Below, piece after piece: positions 12,901 through 24,900 of a stretch of 64,000 nucleotides of DNA (its first letter is position 1; each line of letters starts with the position of its first letter). Position numbers and translations under genes: made by a program. Under the pieces are notes generated by a model. That model ran no database searches. It was not told where the DNA came from and saw nothing but the letters and a program-made list of their open reading frames with translations. Source of the DNA: Anolis sagrei (taxonomy: Eukaryota > Chordata > Lepidosauria > Squamata > Anolidae); assembly GCF_037176765.1 (NCBI RefSeq), contig NC_090025.1, forward strand, positions 178,544,040 through 178,608,039. Direction: 5' to 3'.

Positions 12901-15900
12901 ACTTTGTACAACCTGAAATAGGGTATTGGCTTGTGCTTATGTCACAATAAAATAGTCTGTGAGGGACAATATAGAGAATTGTTTTGAAAGTCGATCTATA
13001 TGTTTGTGTTTGTGGCCCTCCTGATACTGAACAACAACTTGGATTGAACTTGAGGTCAGTAGTAAGCAATGATGATATCCGTCTTCTGCAACATTTGGAG
13101 GGCCACAATTAGACTATCCTGTTTGTAAAGGGCAACAGCTATAATAGTTGCCTTTTGTTCCAGTCCCAGCAACCTCTAGAAGACCTGGATGCTCAGTTAA
13201 GAAGAGCCCTGAGTCCAGAAACAGTCCCAACATCTACTCCTGCCTGTGTAAGTGTTTGCTGTTCATCAGCCCCAGCTTCATGTGAGCTGATATGAGTTCT
13301 CATATGATGAGACCAAAGATTTGCAGTGTTCAGAAATTGCATGGTCTGCACCCTCTCCTCCCCCCTCCAAGACTGGGAGGGATGGAAAACAGTTAGATCT
13401 GTTAATTTTACTATTGCTTCTCGGCCTTTTGGCTAAGATCAAGTGTGTAGTACTATGGAAAAAGGGTAATGTTTGTGAGAGGGTGTATCAGAGAAGGTGG
13501 ATACTCTTCTTAGGGAGACATTTCACTAGTAATTCCACTGCTTAGGAAGACATTTCACATCATGGCATATGTGTTTTGGATTCTAGGGCCATCAGCTTAC
13601 TGTTTTTTTCTATAGTAATATGATTGTAAACTAACATTAATGCTTTTAAGTGGAAGGGCAGAGCATAATACAGTAATCATATAACAGACCCGCAGCCTCC
13701 ATGTGCACATGCCATTGTATTCAAAGCCTTAGAAAATGAGAAAAGCAAGTGTTGATTTGGAGTTTTTGCTGACAGTGGTTTTCTATGTTTTAAGTTTTTT
13801 TTGTGTATGATGGAATACACAGGCACATGAGCTTGGACCTACAATGAGGTGTGAAGAAGTTCATATAGAGGATTGCTGGCCCAGTAAGAATGAACCCTTC
13901 TGGAATGAATCCAACTCTTGAAACAAATTTACCTTCCTTATAAGTACAACTGTAAGCAAAGAGGCCTTGATTGCCACCTGTGTAGCAAGCCGCAGTGCCA
14001 CTTGGATGGATGTTACTTTGAATTGAGATATTTGTTCAAGTTACATCAACTATGGTGCAGATTCCTTTGGATTGTTTTTATATGTCAGTGCTGGAATTAG
14101 TTGGGAGGCTTAGTGAGTGGATTTGACTTGTTACTCTGATAGTCTTCTGTGTATTTTGCTTTGGTTTCTGAGGCTTAACAAAACCATTGAGTCCCTTTCA
14201 GTTATCCCAGTCCTATTATTATCCTGGATTAGAAAATAAAAAATAAAAGGAGAGAGAGTAAGCTATGCTGATGCCAACATAACTTTGTTTTCTTTTCATA
14301 GCCTGTGCCATCTGTAGCTTCTACAGCAGTTACTGGAATGGTTCCTGCACCAGAACAGCCTTCAAATACTGGTAAAATCTTTTTGATGGGTAATAATGAA
14401 AAGTAAAATGTATTGCCTGCTACTGCTAAAACTAATGAACAAAATCCAGATTATGATAGGATTATAATCACAGAAGATGTGTTTTCGGAACTTTTACCTC
14501 AGCAAAAAATTGTCCTATTGGAGCATGAGCATGTGCTCTGCAGCAGCCAAGGTGTAAGGACAAATAATGAATGTATACATCTGCTGAAATGGCCTGCAAC
14601 AATCAATTGTTTTTCAGAGTAATATATTTTGTTAGGTTCAGTATTTTTGGTGGGAAGCGAATTCCTCATTTACTCTTACAATGCTTGATTATGATAAGGC
14701 CCAGCATGCATCGCAAATCTGTCATTTTGATGGTGTAACTTATTGGAAAGATGCATTCTCTCTTTTGTAATGCTAGATTATTCACAAATCCCAATAGTTA
14801 ATAAGATAACAATATTTTTAAGCAACTTTTGCATACACTAAATCCTAAGATCCACACAACTACTGGAAACAGGTTCTTGGCATCCTTTGTAATGGATAGT
14901 GTGAGAATTGCTGTTTCTTTGGAATGTATTGGAATGAACAATATTTTTCATCATTTCTTCTTAACTCCTTTTGCTATTTTCTGTTTCAGATTCTCAGGAG
15001 GCAGAAAGGTGTGCCACAACTACAACTGCAGGAGTTGCAGTTCTTAAGATGGGTCGTTTTCAGGTATTAGAATACTTTAGCACTTTTTGTCATAGTTGCA
15101 TTGTGGTTTTGGTTACTCCTATTTTATATATGGTGAAACTGAGTATGGAATAATACTGTGCTTGATGGGCATCAAAGTTCCAAAATACTACCACCTAAAT
15201 TCTACGTAGACATTTTAAAAAGATTTGACCTACAAAATTATAGAAATCAAAGCCTCATTTTGATAGATAATTGGTTGGCATTTTCATTTTGCAATATCAG
15301 GTAATCTATAGATAGCCATTGATAGTGGCTTCCTACATAAATGTTTTCATTACCCTTTAAATCTGTCTAAAATTGCAATTATTGTTACAGTTTATGGTAA
15401 TGACTTTTGCATTAACTAGGTACTTTATATTATGTTTGATTTGTGTTCATCAGAACATGAGTCGCTGCTGAACATCCTACAGTAACCCAACCCAGCACAA
15501 GGAGCTGAAGCAAACACATACCGTTTCCATGTTTATTCTGTTTCCATCCTTATTTCCTCCTGTTTTGAATAAGACCCCCTGCATTGACTCTTGTAAAATT
15601 TAACTCACACTGATAGGTGTCTGTGTGCATATAAATAATAATGTGTATATTATATCTAGGTTTCAGTGGCAGTAGATGACCAAAAAGAGAGTGGAAGTCA
15701 GCCCAAGCATTTTGACACAACCACCTCGGAATCCTCATCTTTGTCTAGCAGCAGCCCAGAGAGTACTTTGATAAAGACAACCTCCAGTGGAACAGCTGAG
15801 GTCGTTGCTGGTACCTCAGTAGATGCAGTAGATGGAGTCTTTTCACACACTTCCAGCATGCAGTTACAGCCAACCAAGGTTGGGCGTTTCCAGGTGACAA

Positions 15901-18900
15901 CAACAGCAGACCAAGTGGGTCGCTTTTCTGTGTCTAGAACTCAAGATGAAGTGACCTGTGTAGAAAGTGAGATCCCTGCAATAGTCCCTCTGTCTGAGCA
16001 TGTTTCTTCTCCACACACAACTCCTAAATCACAAGTGGCAGAAAGGCGATCTTCTCTGCATCTGAATGGGCCTTCTTCTGAGTTGGAAGCTGCCTTCTTG
16101 AGTGGTGCCACTAAGGAGCTGGATGATGGTGCAGGCAGTCCAGACTCTGTTCATCCGCCTGGGTCAAAAATCAGTCTTCCAGTCCAAAGCCTTAGTAACT
16201 CATTCAACTCCTCCTACATGAGCAGTGATAATGAGTCAGACATAGAAGATGAAGATTTGAAGTGTGAGCTACGGCAATTGCGGGAGAAGTAAGTTGGGTT
16301 TTTTTGTGGACTAATTTGTGAAAAGTCTTGGCTGAAAACTTTCCCCGTCTGTGTAATTTGTGTATATGATTAAAATAATGAAAATAGTGAAAAATCAAGT
16401 TCAAAATCAAAAGTAAACATATAGAAACACAGCTTACAAGAAATTTTATACTATCAAAAGCAACAAGTAATAACTGATGTAAAATATCTGGTGATAACAA
16501 TATGTAACAGGATTTTTGTTCCTGGGTTATAAATGTCATTTCCTAATTGGTTCTATCATAAAAATATGGAAAAAGTTAAACTGCAAAAAATTTGTTTTGC
16601 AGAACATCTTGCAGCACATTTTTCTATAGTTATTTAATGAACATCTCATCGAGTCTCAACCAATTCAGCATAGTTTGTGGTAGCCACAAAAATTAAATTT
16701 CTGGAGTATAACAACTATCTTTAAACCAGGAACAGATTTTTTTTTCAAAATTTTGTTACATAGTGTAATTAAAGAGAACTTTGGAAAACAATTGGGGATA
16801 CAAAAACATATTAATTGCTGCATATCCACAGATCAGTTCCAATTTATAGTAATCCTATCACAAGGTTTTCTTGATAACTTATTCTGGGGAAGTTTGCCAA
16901 TCAGTTTCTATGGCTGATCAAGAATTTGAACACTGGTCTCTTGGATCCCCAATCCAATCTGAAACCAGTGCACAATCCTGGGTTCACAAAAATATACAGC
17001 ACTTTTTGATACATTTTTCTACTCAGAGTTTATAAATTGCTATACAAAAACTTACAGCAAGTTATAAAACTCAAGATAGAAAAAGGTCACCTAAGAAAGT
17101 GCAGTGTGCACATTTCTTATGTCCTTGTTACAACTGGGATCCTGAGGAATCTCACCAAGGGCTTCCCTGATAATTTCTTAGCAAGATGTGAGCATATTGC
17201 TTTTGGCAATACAGAAAAAAAGGTGTGAAAGTTAAATAGACTTTCTGTTGAGGAAGATCAGGATGTGGGATACAGTGAAATTGCCTGCTAGGTCTCCTTG
17301 TAGTTTGTAGTGTTCTAGTTTGTGGACGTGAGTGAATGGTGAATGCAACTGTCCTCTTTGTATGTTTCAGAAAACAAATGTGAAAAGTATGTTTGCCCAC
17401 ATTGTAAAACTGTATCTTCTCTTCACCCACTCAGATTATATTGTTACAAAATCTTCTACTTGAGTTTGGAGCCCCAAATACAATTAGTTCTGTTTATGAT
17501 TGGGAATAAATTTTACTATTGTATTGCAGATCCCATATGTATACCATATTGCCCAAGGACCCTCCCGATTAATATTCTAATTAATATTCTCTGCTTACCA
17601 GTTCAAGTTTGAAGTAACTTGGCATTATGATAGGAAGCAACACATGCCATTTTTCTATTCCCTAGACACCTTAAGGAGATCCAAGAGCTTCAGAGTCGGC
17701 AAAAGCTGGAGATAGAACTGCTCTATACAAAACTGGGCAAGATACCTCCAGCTGTCATCATCCCTCCGGCTGCTCCTCTCTCAGGCAGGCGAAGAAGACC
17801 TACGAAAGGAAGAAGCAGCAGATCTAGTCGCAGCAGCTCCCAGGGTAATAAGAGCCCCCAGATTTTGGGTAAGGCAACATGGAGATTGTGATAGACACGT
17901 CCCTGGTCTAGTAGTCTGTTAAGATTTTTGTTTTGGCAGGCTGTTTAATCTGGACTTGCTATTGTGATTTATTTATTTTTAAATAATATCTAAAAGTACT
18001 TGTTTTCTTCTATATGCTACTGTTGAAGTTTTTTTTTTTAAATCTTACCAAAGTGTACACCAAAAACACACAGTCCTAGATATTGTTGAACTTGCTGTTG
18101 TAATCAGCCTTGGCCAGTGTAGCCCGTGGTGTGGGATAATGAGAGTTGCAGTCCAAGCAATGGTTTCTATCTCTGGTGGTCATCCCTATTTATTCTGTGA
18201 TTCAGGTTAACCTGAAAGATATTGTTTGTCCAGTGAACCTGAAGGTTGAGTGAAGAGATAAAACTCATGTCACTTAAGTCCAAATCTGACATTTATTATT
18301 CACCTTCTATGCCTTCAAGCTTCCTATAACACCAAAGCTACATTCCTAAGCGGCTCAATAACTTGCTCCACATTTTTCAATTGCAATTTAAAAAACCCAC
18401 AATGATGGGTTGCACACAATGAAGAAAAAAGAAAGAAAAAGGCTTACTATAGTGTATTCCTGTAGGGCATTTACAGTTGATACATGTATTTGGTGTGTTC
18501 GTTGTTAGCTATCTTGTGGGGGAAATGTTTTTTAAAAAATGGGATATAAATATGTAAATAAATAAAGTAATTCTCCCTTACCCGGCGAAGTAGAATAGCA
18601 GGTACACACAGAAAGCCCCACTGGATGCCTATAGCCTTCCCTGCATGTTCTCTTTTGTCATGCGCATATTTATCAGTTGCTTTTCCCCCTCATAATATTG
18701 ATCCCACTGAAGGGTTCCTTCATAGCTAGTGTTTTGGCACCGTTTAGTCTCCTCTGGGATGAGGTAACTGGGTGTCCATCATATTGCCATTCTAATGATT
18801 TGCTCTCCTAAACCTCCCCCCGCCCCACGTTACAGGAAATTTGTCTGCTCAGAGCGCACCTTCAGTCTTGCCCCAACAGCAGACCCTCCATCCTCCTGGC

Positions 18901-21900
18901 AGTGTCCCAGAGACAGGACAGAACCATCTGTTACAGCCCCTGAAACCTTCTCCTTCTAGTGAGAACCTCTACTCTGCCTTTACTAGTGATGGTGCCATTT
19001 CCATACCAAGCCTTTCTGCGCCAGGCCAAGGTAAATATTGTGGATGATAGAGACAGACTTCATTGAGAGTTGAGGTGTGAGATTCACTGCCTTCCTACAT
19101 TTTAAACTTCTTCATATGATGAATCTGGACAGGCCTGGAACACTCCAGAAAGTAAAATTAGGGATATTACAGTGAATGTTCCAGTGTCCTCCGTATTCTG
19201 CCATATGGAGATGATGGAAGGGAATGCTTAAAGCAGCTGTTGCAAGACTACACTTATCCTAGAGGTATTGTGGCCTTATCCAAGTTAAAAGTTTCTGGCC
19301 TCTTGATGACTCTTCTTTATGTTAGAAACCTTCCTTTATATATACATTGGACCTTTAGAAGTGATGGCTTTCTAATTTTTCCCCCTCACTGATAATGTAT
19401 GTAGTATTTGTCTTTGAATTCAGACATGGCTAAGAGTTGCAGTGTGTGAATTTCAAGGGGAAAGCTGACTAAAAATAGAATAAGAAAATATATACCACTC
19501 TTAGGCAGAAGATAATTTCTGGTTGTTTCTCTGGATCACATGAGCCCTACTAATCTGAACTGTTCATGTCTACAAATAGTATCATGTACTATGTCAATAT
19601 GTGCCTCTCTTATGACTTACATTGCTTGTGGCATGCAGCCCTCTTTCTTCTGGGTTAACTATTAGAAGACAGCAGTATGAGTCTTGATAGTTATGCAGGT
19701 GGGGGCAGAGCACTTTATGTCTTGCATATGCTCTACTGATTTAAGCTCTTTTTCTTGTGTCTTGCTAGTGCATTTCACCACTCCAGTCTAGAGTTTTCTA
19801 ACATCTTGTAGTTGTGTTCTGTCTCTTTTCTTCTCCTTGTTTTCCCCCTTTTTGTTTTACCACAGGCTGTGTGAAGTTTAACTGTGCATCTGAGCGGGTG
19901 ACATTCAAGCCTGGTGGCAGGAGGACCCGATTTCTGAGTACGCCCTGCTTGGCTCTTTGTGTGTAACACCTTTACTCCTTCCTCGTCTTTTTGTTTTCTG
20001 CTACTTGGATCTGTTGTCACATGCCGTCCATTCACATCTGCCTTCTTGTATCTCTCCAACTCCAGGGCTTGGCTGAGTTGCTCTTAAATATTATCTTGCA
20101 GAAAGCATCCTACTGAAATTGTTATTTGGTTGCTCAGCCAAAAGGCTGTGTTGGTGACAGTTCTCTTCATATTTTAAATAGAGCTTCAGGTATCAAGAAG
20201 TCCTTTTTATGACTCCTTGCCTTAGGTGTATAGGCTTCCCTATGGGGAATAGAAATAGATGCTGTAAAAGCCATGTCCACAGATGCAGACCCCTTCCTGA
20301 TAGTTCACTTAGAAGCTGTGCTGCAAACTACGTGGTTAAATCACACAGCTCTGAGAGGCAGGGCATATCATTCTGGGCTGATCATTATTAGATTGAGTTC
20401 AATTGTGTACGTGGTAGGATATTCCCACTACTTCACATGAACTCAACAGCAGTTTTGTTAGGTTGAGGAATTTGTGTGCTGTGAGAGTCGTTGTTATGCC
20501 AGAAATACAACACCCCATTTTCCATAGGTGCACTTTAAATCAGGATGGTAATCAGCCCAGAAAGGGATATGGCTAATGCCTTTTTGGACTTTGTACATTT
20601 TACTGTATTTGTTAATTTTAAAGCAGAAAATGGGTAGCTTTGCTCGTGTGTTCCTCCCACATTTCATTTTCTATTCCTCCCCTGAGGAGGAGTTATTTAT
20701 GTTAACTCATGAGTTGCATAAATATGTTCAGGAGCAGATGTTCCATGTTGTAGTGTTTGCCATAGGAGTGATTTATGAGACCATGAATTAGAAGATAGTA
20801 TTGGTAGTGTGGGTCTTTTCCACTTCTGTGATTTGGAAGGGAGATTCAATAATAAATGTGACTAAGATCTTTTCAGTATAAATATTTCTCTTGCAGCATC
20901 TCATGTGCTGCTTGGCACACCATTTTGCAGCACATTACACAGGTTTTGCTTTCTAGAGCTATATATCTCATGCTTCAAGAACTATCACACATTTAAGTAA
21001 ACATTCAAACCAAATACACATATTAAAATAATCAGCGTTCTAAAAATATGAATTGGATTCTAAAATCAGTTGTTGTTTTACACATAGTTGATAGAATCGG
21101 TGTGCAAACTACTTCTCAAATTAGGCAGAATGATGACATGTGAGGGAATAAAGGGGGTTTATTTATGTGACAGATTTTAAGTACTCCCCTGCACTGAGTA
21201 CAATTGTTTTTCCTGGGGGTGATTCCAGGTTTTATTCCTCCTCCCATACTTTCAATATAAACAAAGTCCCCTGTTGATTAAAGAATTGTCCATACATACT
21301 GAGCACCAGCTCCTACAGGCTAGGAATATTCTGGGTTTGCAGCCAGTAAAGCAGCAATTTCTGACAGACTGTTCCATGGTAGCTGCAGTGGGAATCATGA
21401 GATGATCACATTTGATTTCAGAGAATTGTTTTGTTTTGTTTTTTAACAAAATTAGGAGGTGAATTTTACACTACTTCATTTTCACTGGATTTATTTTTCG
21501 GTTGCTTGAAGCAATGATAATACTACACGATACATTTACTGCCTTATTAATTTAATGTATCAAACATACTATGACTATCAGTCCATATAGATCTGCAAAA
21601 CAAAGCAAAAACAATCAAAATCCTATCCAAATCATAATCTGAAAACGGTGCAACTCCTCCCCATCTCAGGCTTGTTAATAGTAATGCAGTTGAAGGTCCA
21701 GGCAGAAAATTACGAAGGCAATAGAGATTCATTCAGGGCTAAGGAAATGCTAAATCACTGTTAGAAAATATCAGATTATAATAAATCAAGAGAGAACAAG
21801 TAAGCCTTCATTTAAATCTTGAAGGATTTTCAGTGGGTGGCAAGGATATAACTAATTCACACTGTGCATTTGTTCTAGTTTTAAAAATTGACTCCTCATG

Positions 21901-24900
21901 ACATTATGAGAAGTTACCTTTATGGACTAAGCATCATGAGGAAGAAAACATAAAGTAGTATTTGGTTGCCTCATGGTAATGGCAAATGAAGTAGGATAAA
22001 CCTCACGGTCTTATTCTGTAAAGTTAGATCTCTTGAAAGTGACAGGACTTATTAGTCACAACTAACACAAGTCCCATCTATTTGGGTGGTCTCCCCAACT
22101 ATTGGATTTAGGCTAGTGCCATCTACCCTTGCCTATCAATTTTTTTGCAGCTGTCTTGTGAATGTAGGTGATGCTAATAAAAGGCATGGCTTGGCTTGAT
22201 CCTCAATTTGTGTACAGTGTTAAAAATTTATCTCAGTCTTTGACTTAACCTCCTATCATCCATTCTGAAATGAAGAAGAGGAAAGATCTTTGTTAGAAGT
22301 TAAGAAGCTAGACAAAGAACTAAATGATTTGTCTGTGTAGTTGGAGAAAAAGTGGGAAAGATTCAGTAGGTTTGTACCTGTCTCTGGTGGCACTGACATT
22401 CCAGGAAATAGAGTGGTGCTCTGAAGGATGTCATCTTTTCAACGATTGTAATATAAACTGAATTTATTTCATGACACCAAAATAACCTTTTAGGGTTTGT
22501 TTTGAGGGGGTTTTGTGCCATTCCTTTTGTATTTAAAAATAGTTATCAGATTAATAGGAGAAAAAAATAAGTATTTAGTCCAGTGTTCAGGTTTGCTTTG
22601 ACTTTTAGTCCCAGTTTGCAGATTTCAAAATTGGAGGTGTTCGAGAGACCTAACCCAAACTGATTCATTTACCTATTTGTTATTTGTCAAATAACAAAAC
22701 CACAATTCTAGTCTGTTGACATTTTTAGAAGCTGTAGGAATTCTGCAACTAAATGTGATTAACACACTTCCACTTGTTAAAAGTCACCTTTGTGTGTAAT
22801 TTGCATTGTGGAAGACCTCTCTAAAGAGTTGAGCAGTGTCACCAAGTGACAGTGTGCTCTTGTATTCTCCTCTTTTTCTCGCCAGGCTTTTTGTGCTCTT
22901 TGCTTGACACTAAATGTTTCTCACTGTTTAACAAATTGCTTTCTCTTTGTGCTTCAGGGAAGATGGTGAAAAAAGTCTGCCCTTGCAACCAGCTCTGTAG
23001 TAATTATTGCATTTTGGTTATTTCTAAACTCTGACTGCCAAGCTGCAATGTTTGAGTTTCCCTCTGATCCCTGAAGTTTAACCTCCCTGAATCTCTCTTG
23101 AGCACAGCATCTGTCTTGCGTGTTTTGTCTGCCCTTTCTAATTGGTTTTTCTGGACTAATCTGGCAAGAGACTTGGCCACCTCATGACTACTGTTCCTCA
23201 CTGGAAGGGCTTACCTTAACCTTCAGCCACACTGTGTACACCTTGGCTATGATCAGTGATGCTGAAGGGTGTATAAATTAGCATCGGTAATTGCAACATC
23301 TTTGATTGGAATGCAAAAATATTTTCTCATGCTTTCTTTGCACTGACCATGTTGAAAGGGGTGTAACTGAAGCACTGGTCCATTTGTAGAGAACCTCCAT
23401 ATCTTACAAGCAGAGCAAATACCCCAGTGCCCTTACAGTGTGCCAGCAGTGTGAGGAGGGGTGGGTGGTGGGGGGAGCCATTTATGTGGATACAAGAAAA
23501 ATGGAGTGAACTGAATTCACAAGTGAAAGAGGTAGGATGCTCAGGAAATTTGATGCAATTATATGGTCTGCAGGCTGAGGGAGGAGCCTCTTCTTTTGTT
23601 CATTATTATGAATAGCCAAAATAAGATTCTGTAATGTTTGCTGTGACTGAGCAAGATTGGAGGGAGGTTATTTTCCATTGTCACTGATATAAGTGTGTGT
23701 CAGTCTCTTCTTGATGGCTGGTTCAATATCTTGAATGTCTGAAATCTGGCTTCTTACAAGCCCAGAAGTAGAAGCTTTTCGGTAGTCTCATATTTAATAT
23801 CACAATCCTTCTTAACTTAATAGCATGAAAAGATACTGAGAAAATATGATGTATTACAAACACCTAGCAAAACAAAGTTGAGTATTGCATTGTGAGATCC
23901 TAGCTCACATTTAAGGATTCATTCCCTTCCACATTTTGAGCTATAGTAATAACAAGTTGTGTTTAAAATGCTCACTGTCTGGGCACTATATTGAGGAGCG
24001 GTCATGTAGATTCTGGCCATCAGGAAAGGACTGAAGGGTATGTGCTGAATCCCTGCATGAGACTGTTGACAGCAAAATATACTGAACACACCTGTTGGTA
24101 CATTGTGTCAAGCTATTTCTTCTTTCCCTCACTATTACCTACTATTTGTACTGGTTATTCCTCTGGCTGCTCCTTTATCAGTAGGCACATGTCTGTGTTC
24201 TAGTCCCTCTCGTGCCACATGGGTGAATCCTTTTGCATTGAAAATAGAGTTTCCTTTGCACATGATGTGTAATTATAGTATTACTACTGTTTCACTCTGC
24301 ATTCCTCCCCTTTACCTGGACAGGGCCACTCTTCCTCCTTCACCTCCCCTGCATGTGGATATGCATCAATTCCCTCTTTTCAGTTCAGTTTTGGACAGAA
24401 AGCTGCCTCTTTCAACACCTTAGCTAGCATTATCTGCTTGTAAGTCTTTTCACAGTGCAATCTCACCTTGCTCAGTTGCTGGAACTAAGAAAGATGTTTT
24501 GTATTCATGCCTAATTTGGCTTGGATTTAGGGAGGCCAATTCTTCCCTCAGAAGCAGGGTCCAAAGTTCAGTTGCAAGTACCAGCGGCTTTTCTTATAAT
24601 TACAAGACCCTAAATGGTAAGGAGGAATTGCCAGGACTTACAAATTTAAACTTGTGCAAGGAGTAATTATTGGCCCCTTCCTGTAACTCTTCTGTAAGAT
24701 TTGACACTGTTATGCTTTCTGTCCCAGTCTTGGGGAAGTAGTTAGGTAAAGTTAATGTGCTGTTTAACTGGATGCCTTAAGTTGCTCTTGTTGTGGATAC
24801 ACATATCTTTTCTCCCTTTGTACTGAAAGGGGTAGTTTTTCACTGGATTCAGGTTTATTCTTCTTCAATATAGTATTTGAACTGTACTTCAGACATTTGC

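Noticed and set aside
18490-18575. ATATAAATATGTAAATAAATAAAG as a LINE 3' end
   Set aside because: Resembles a LINE tail, but the conserved GCCGCCCTGAGTCCCC block is missing; too weak to list.
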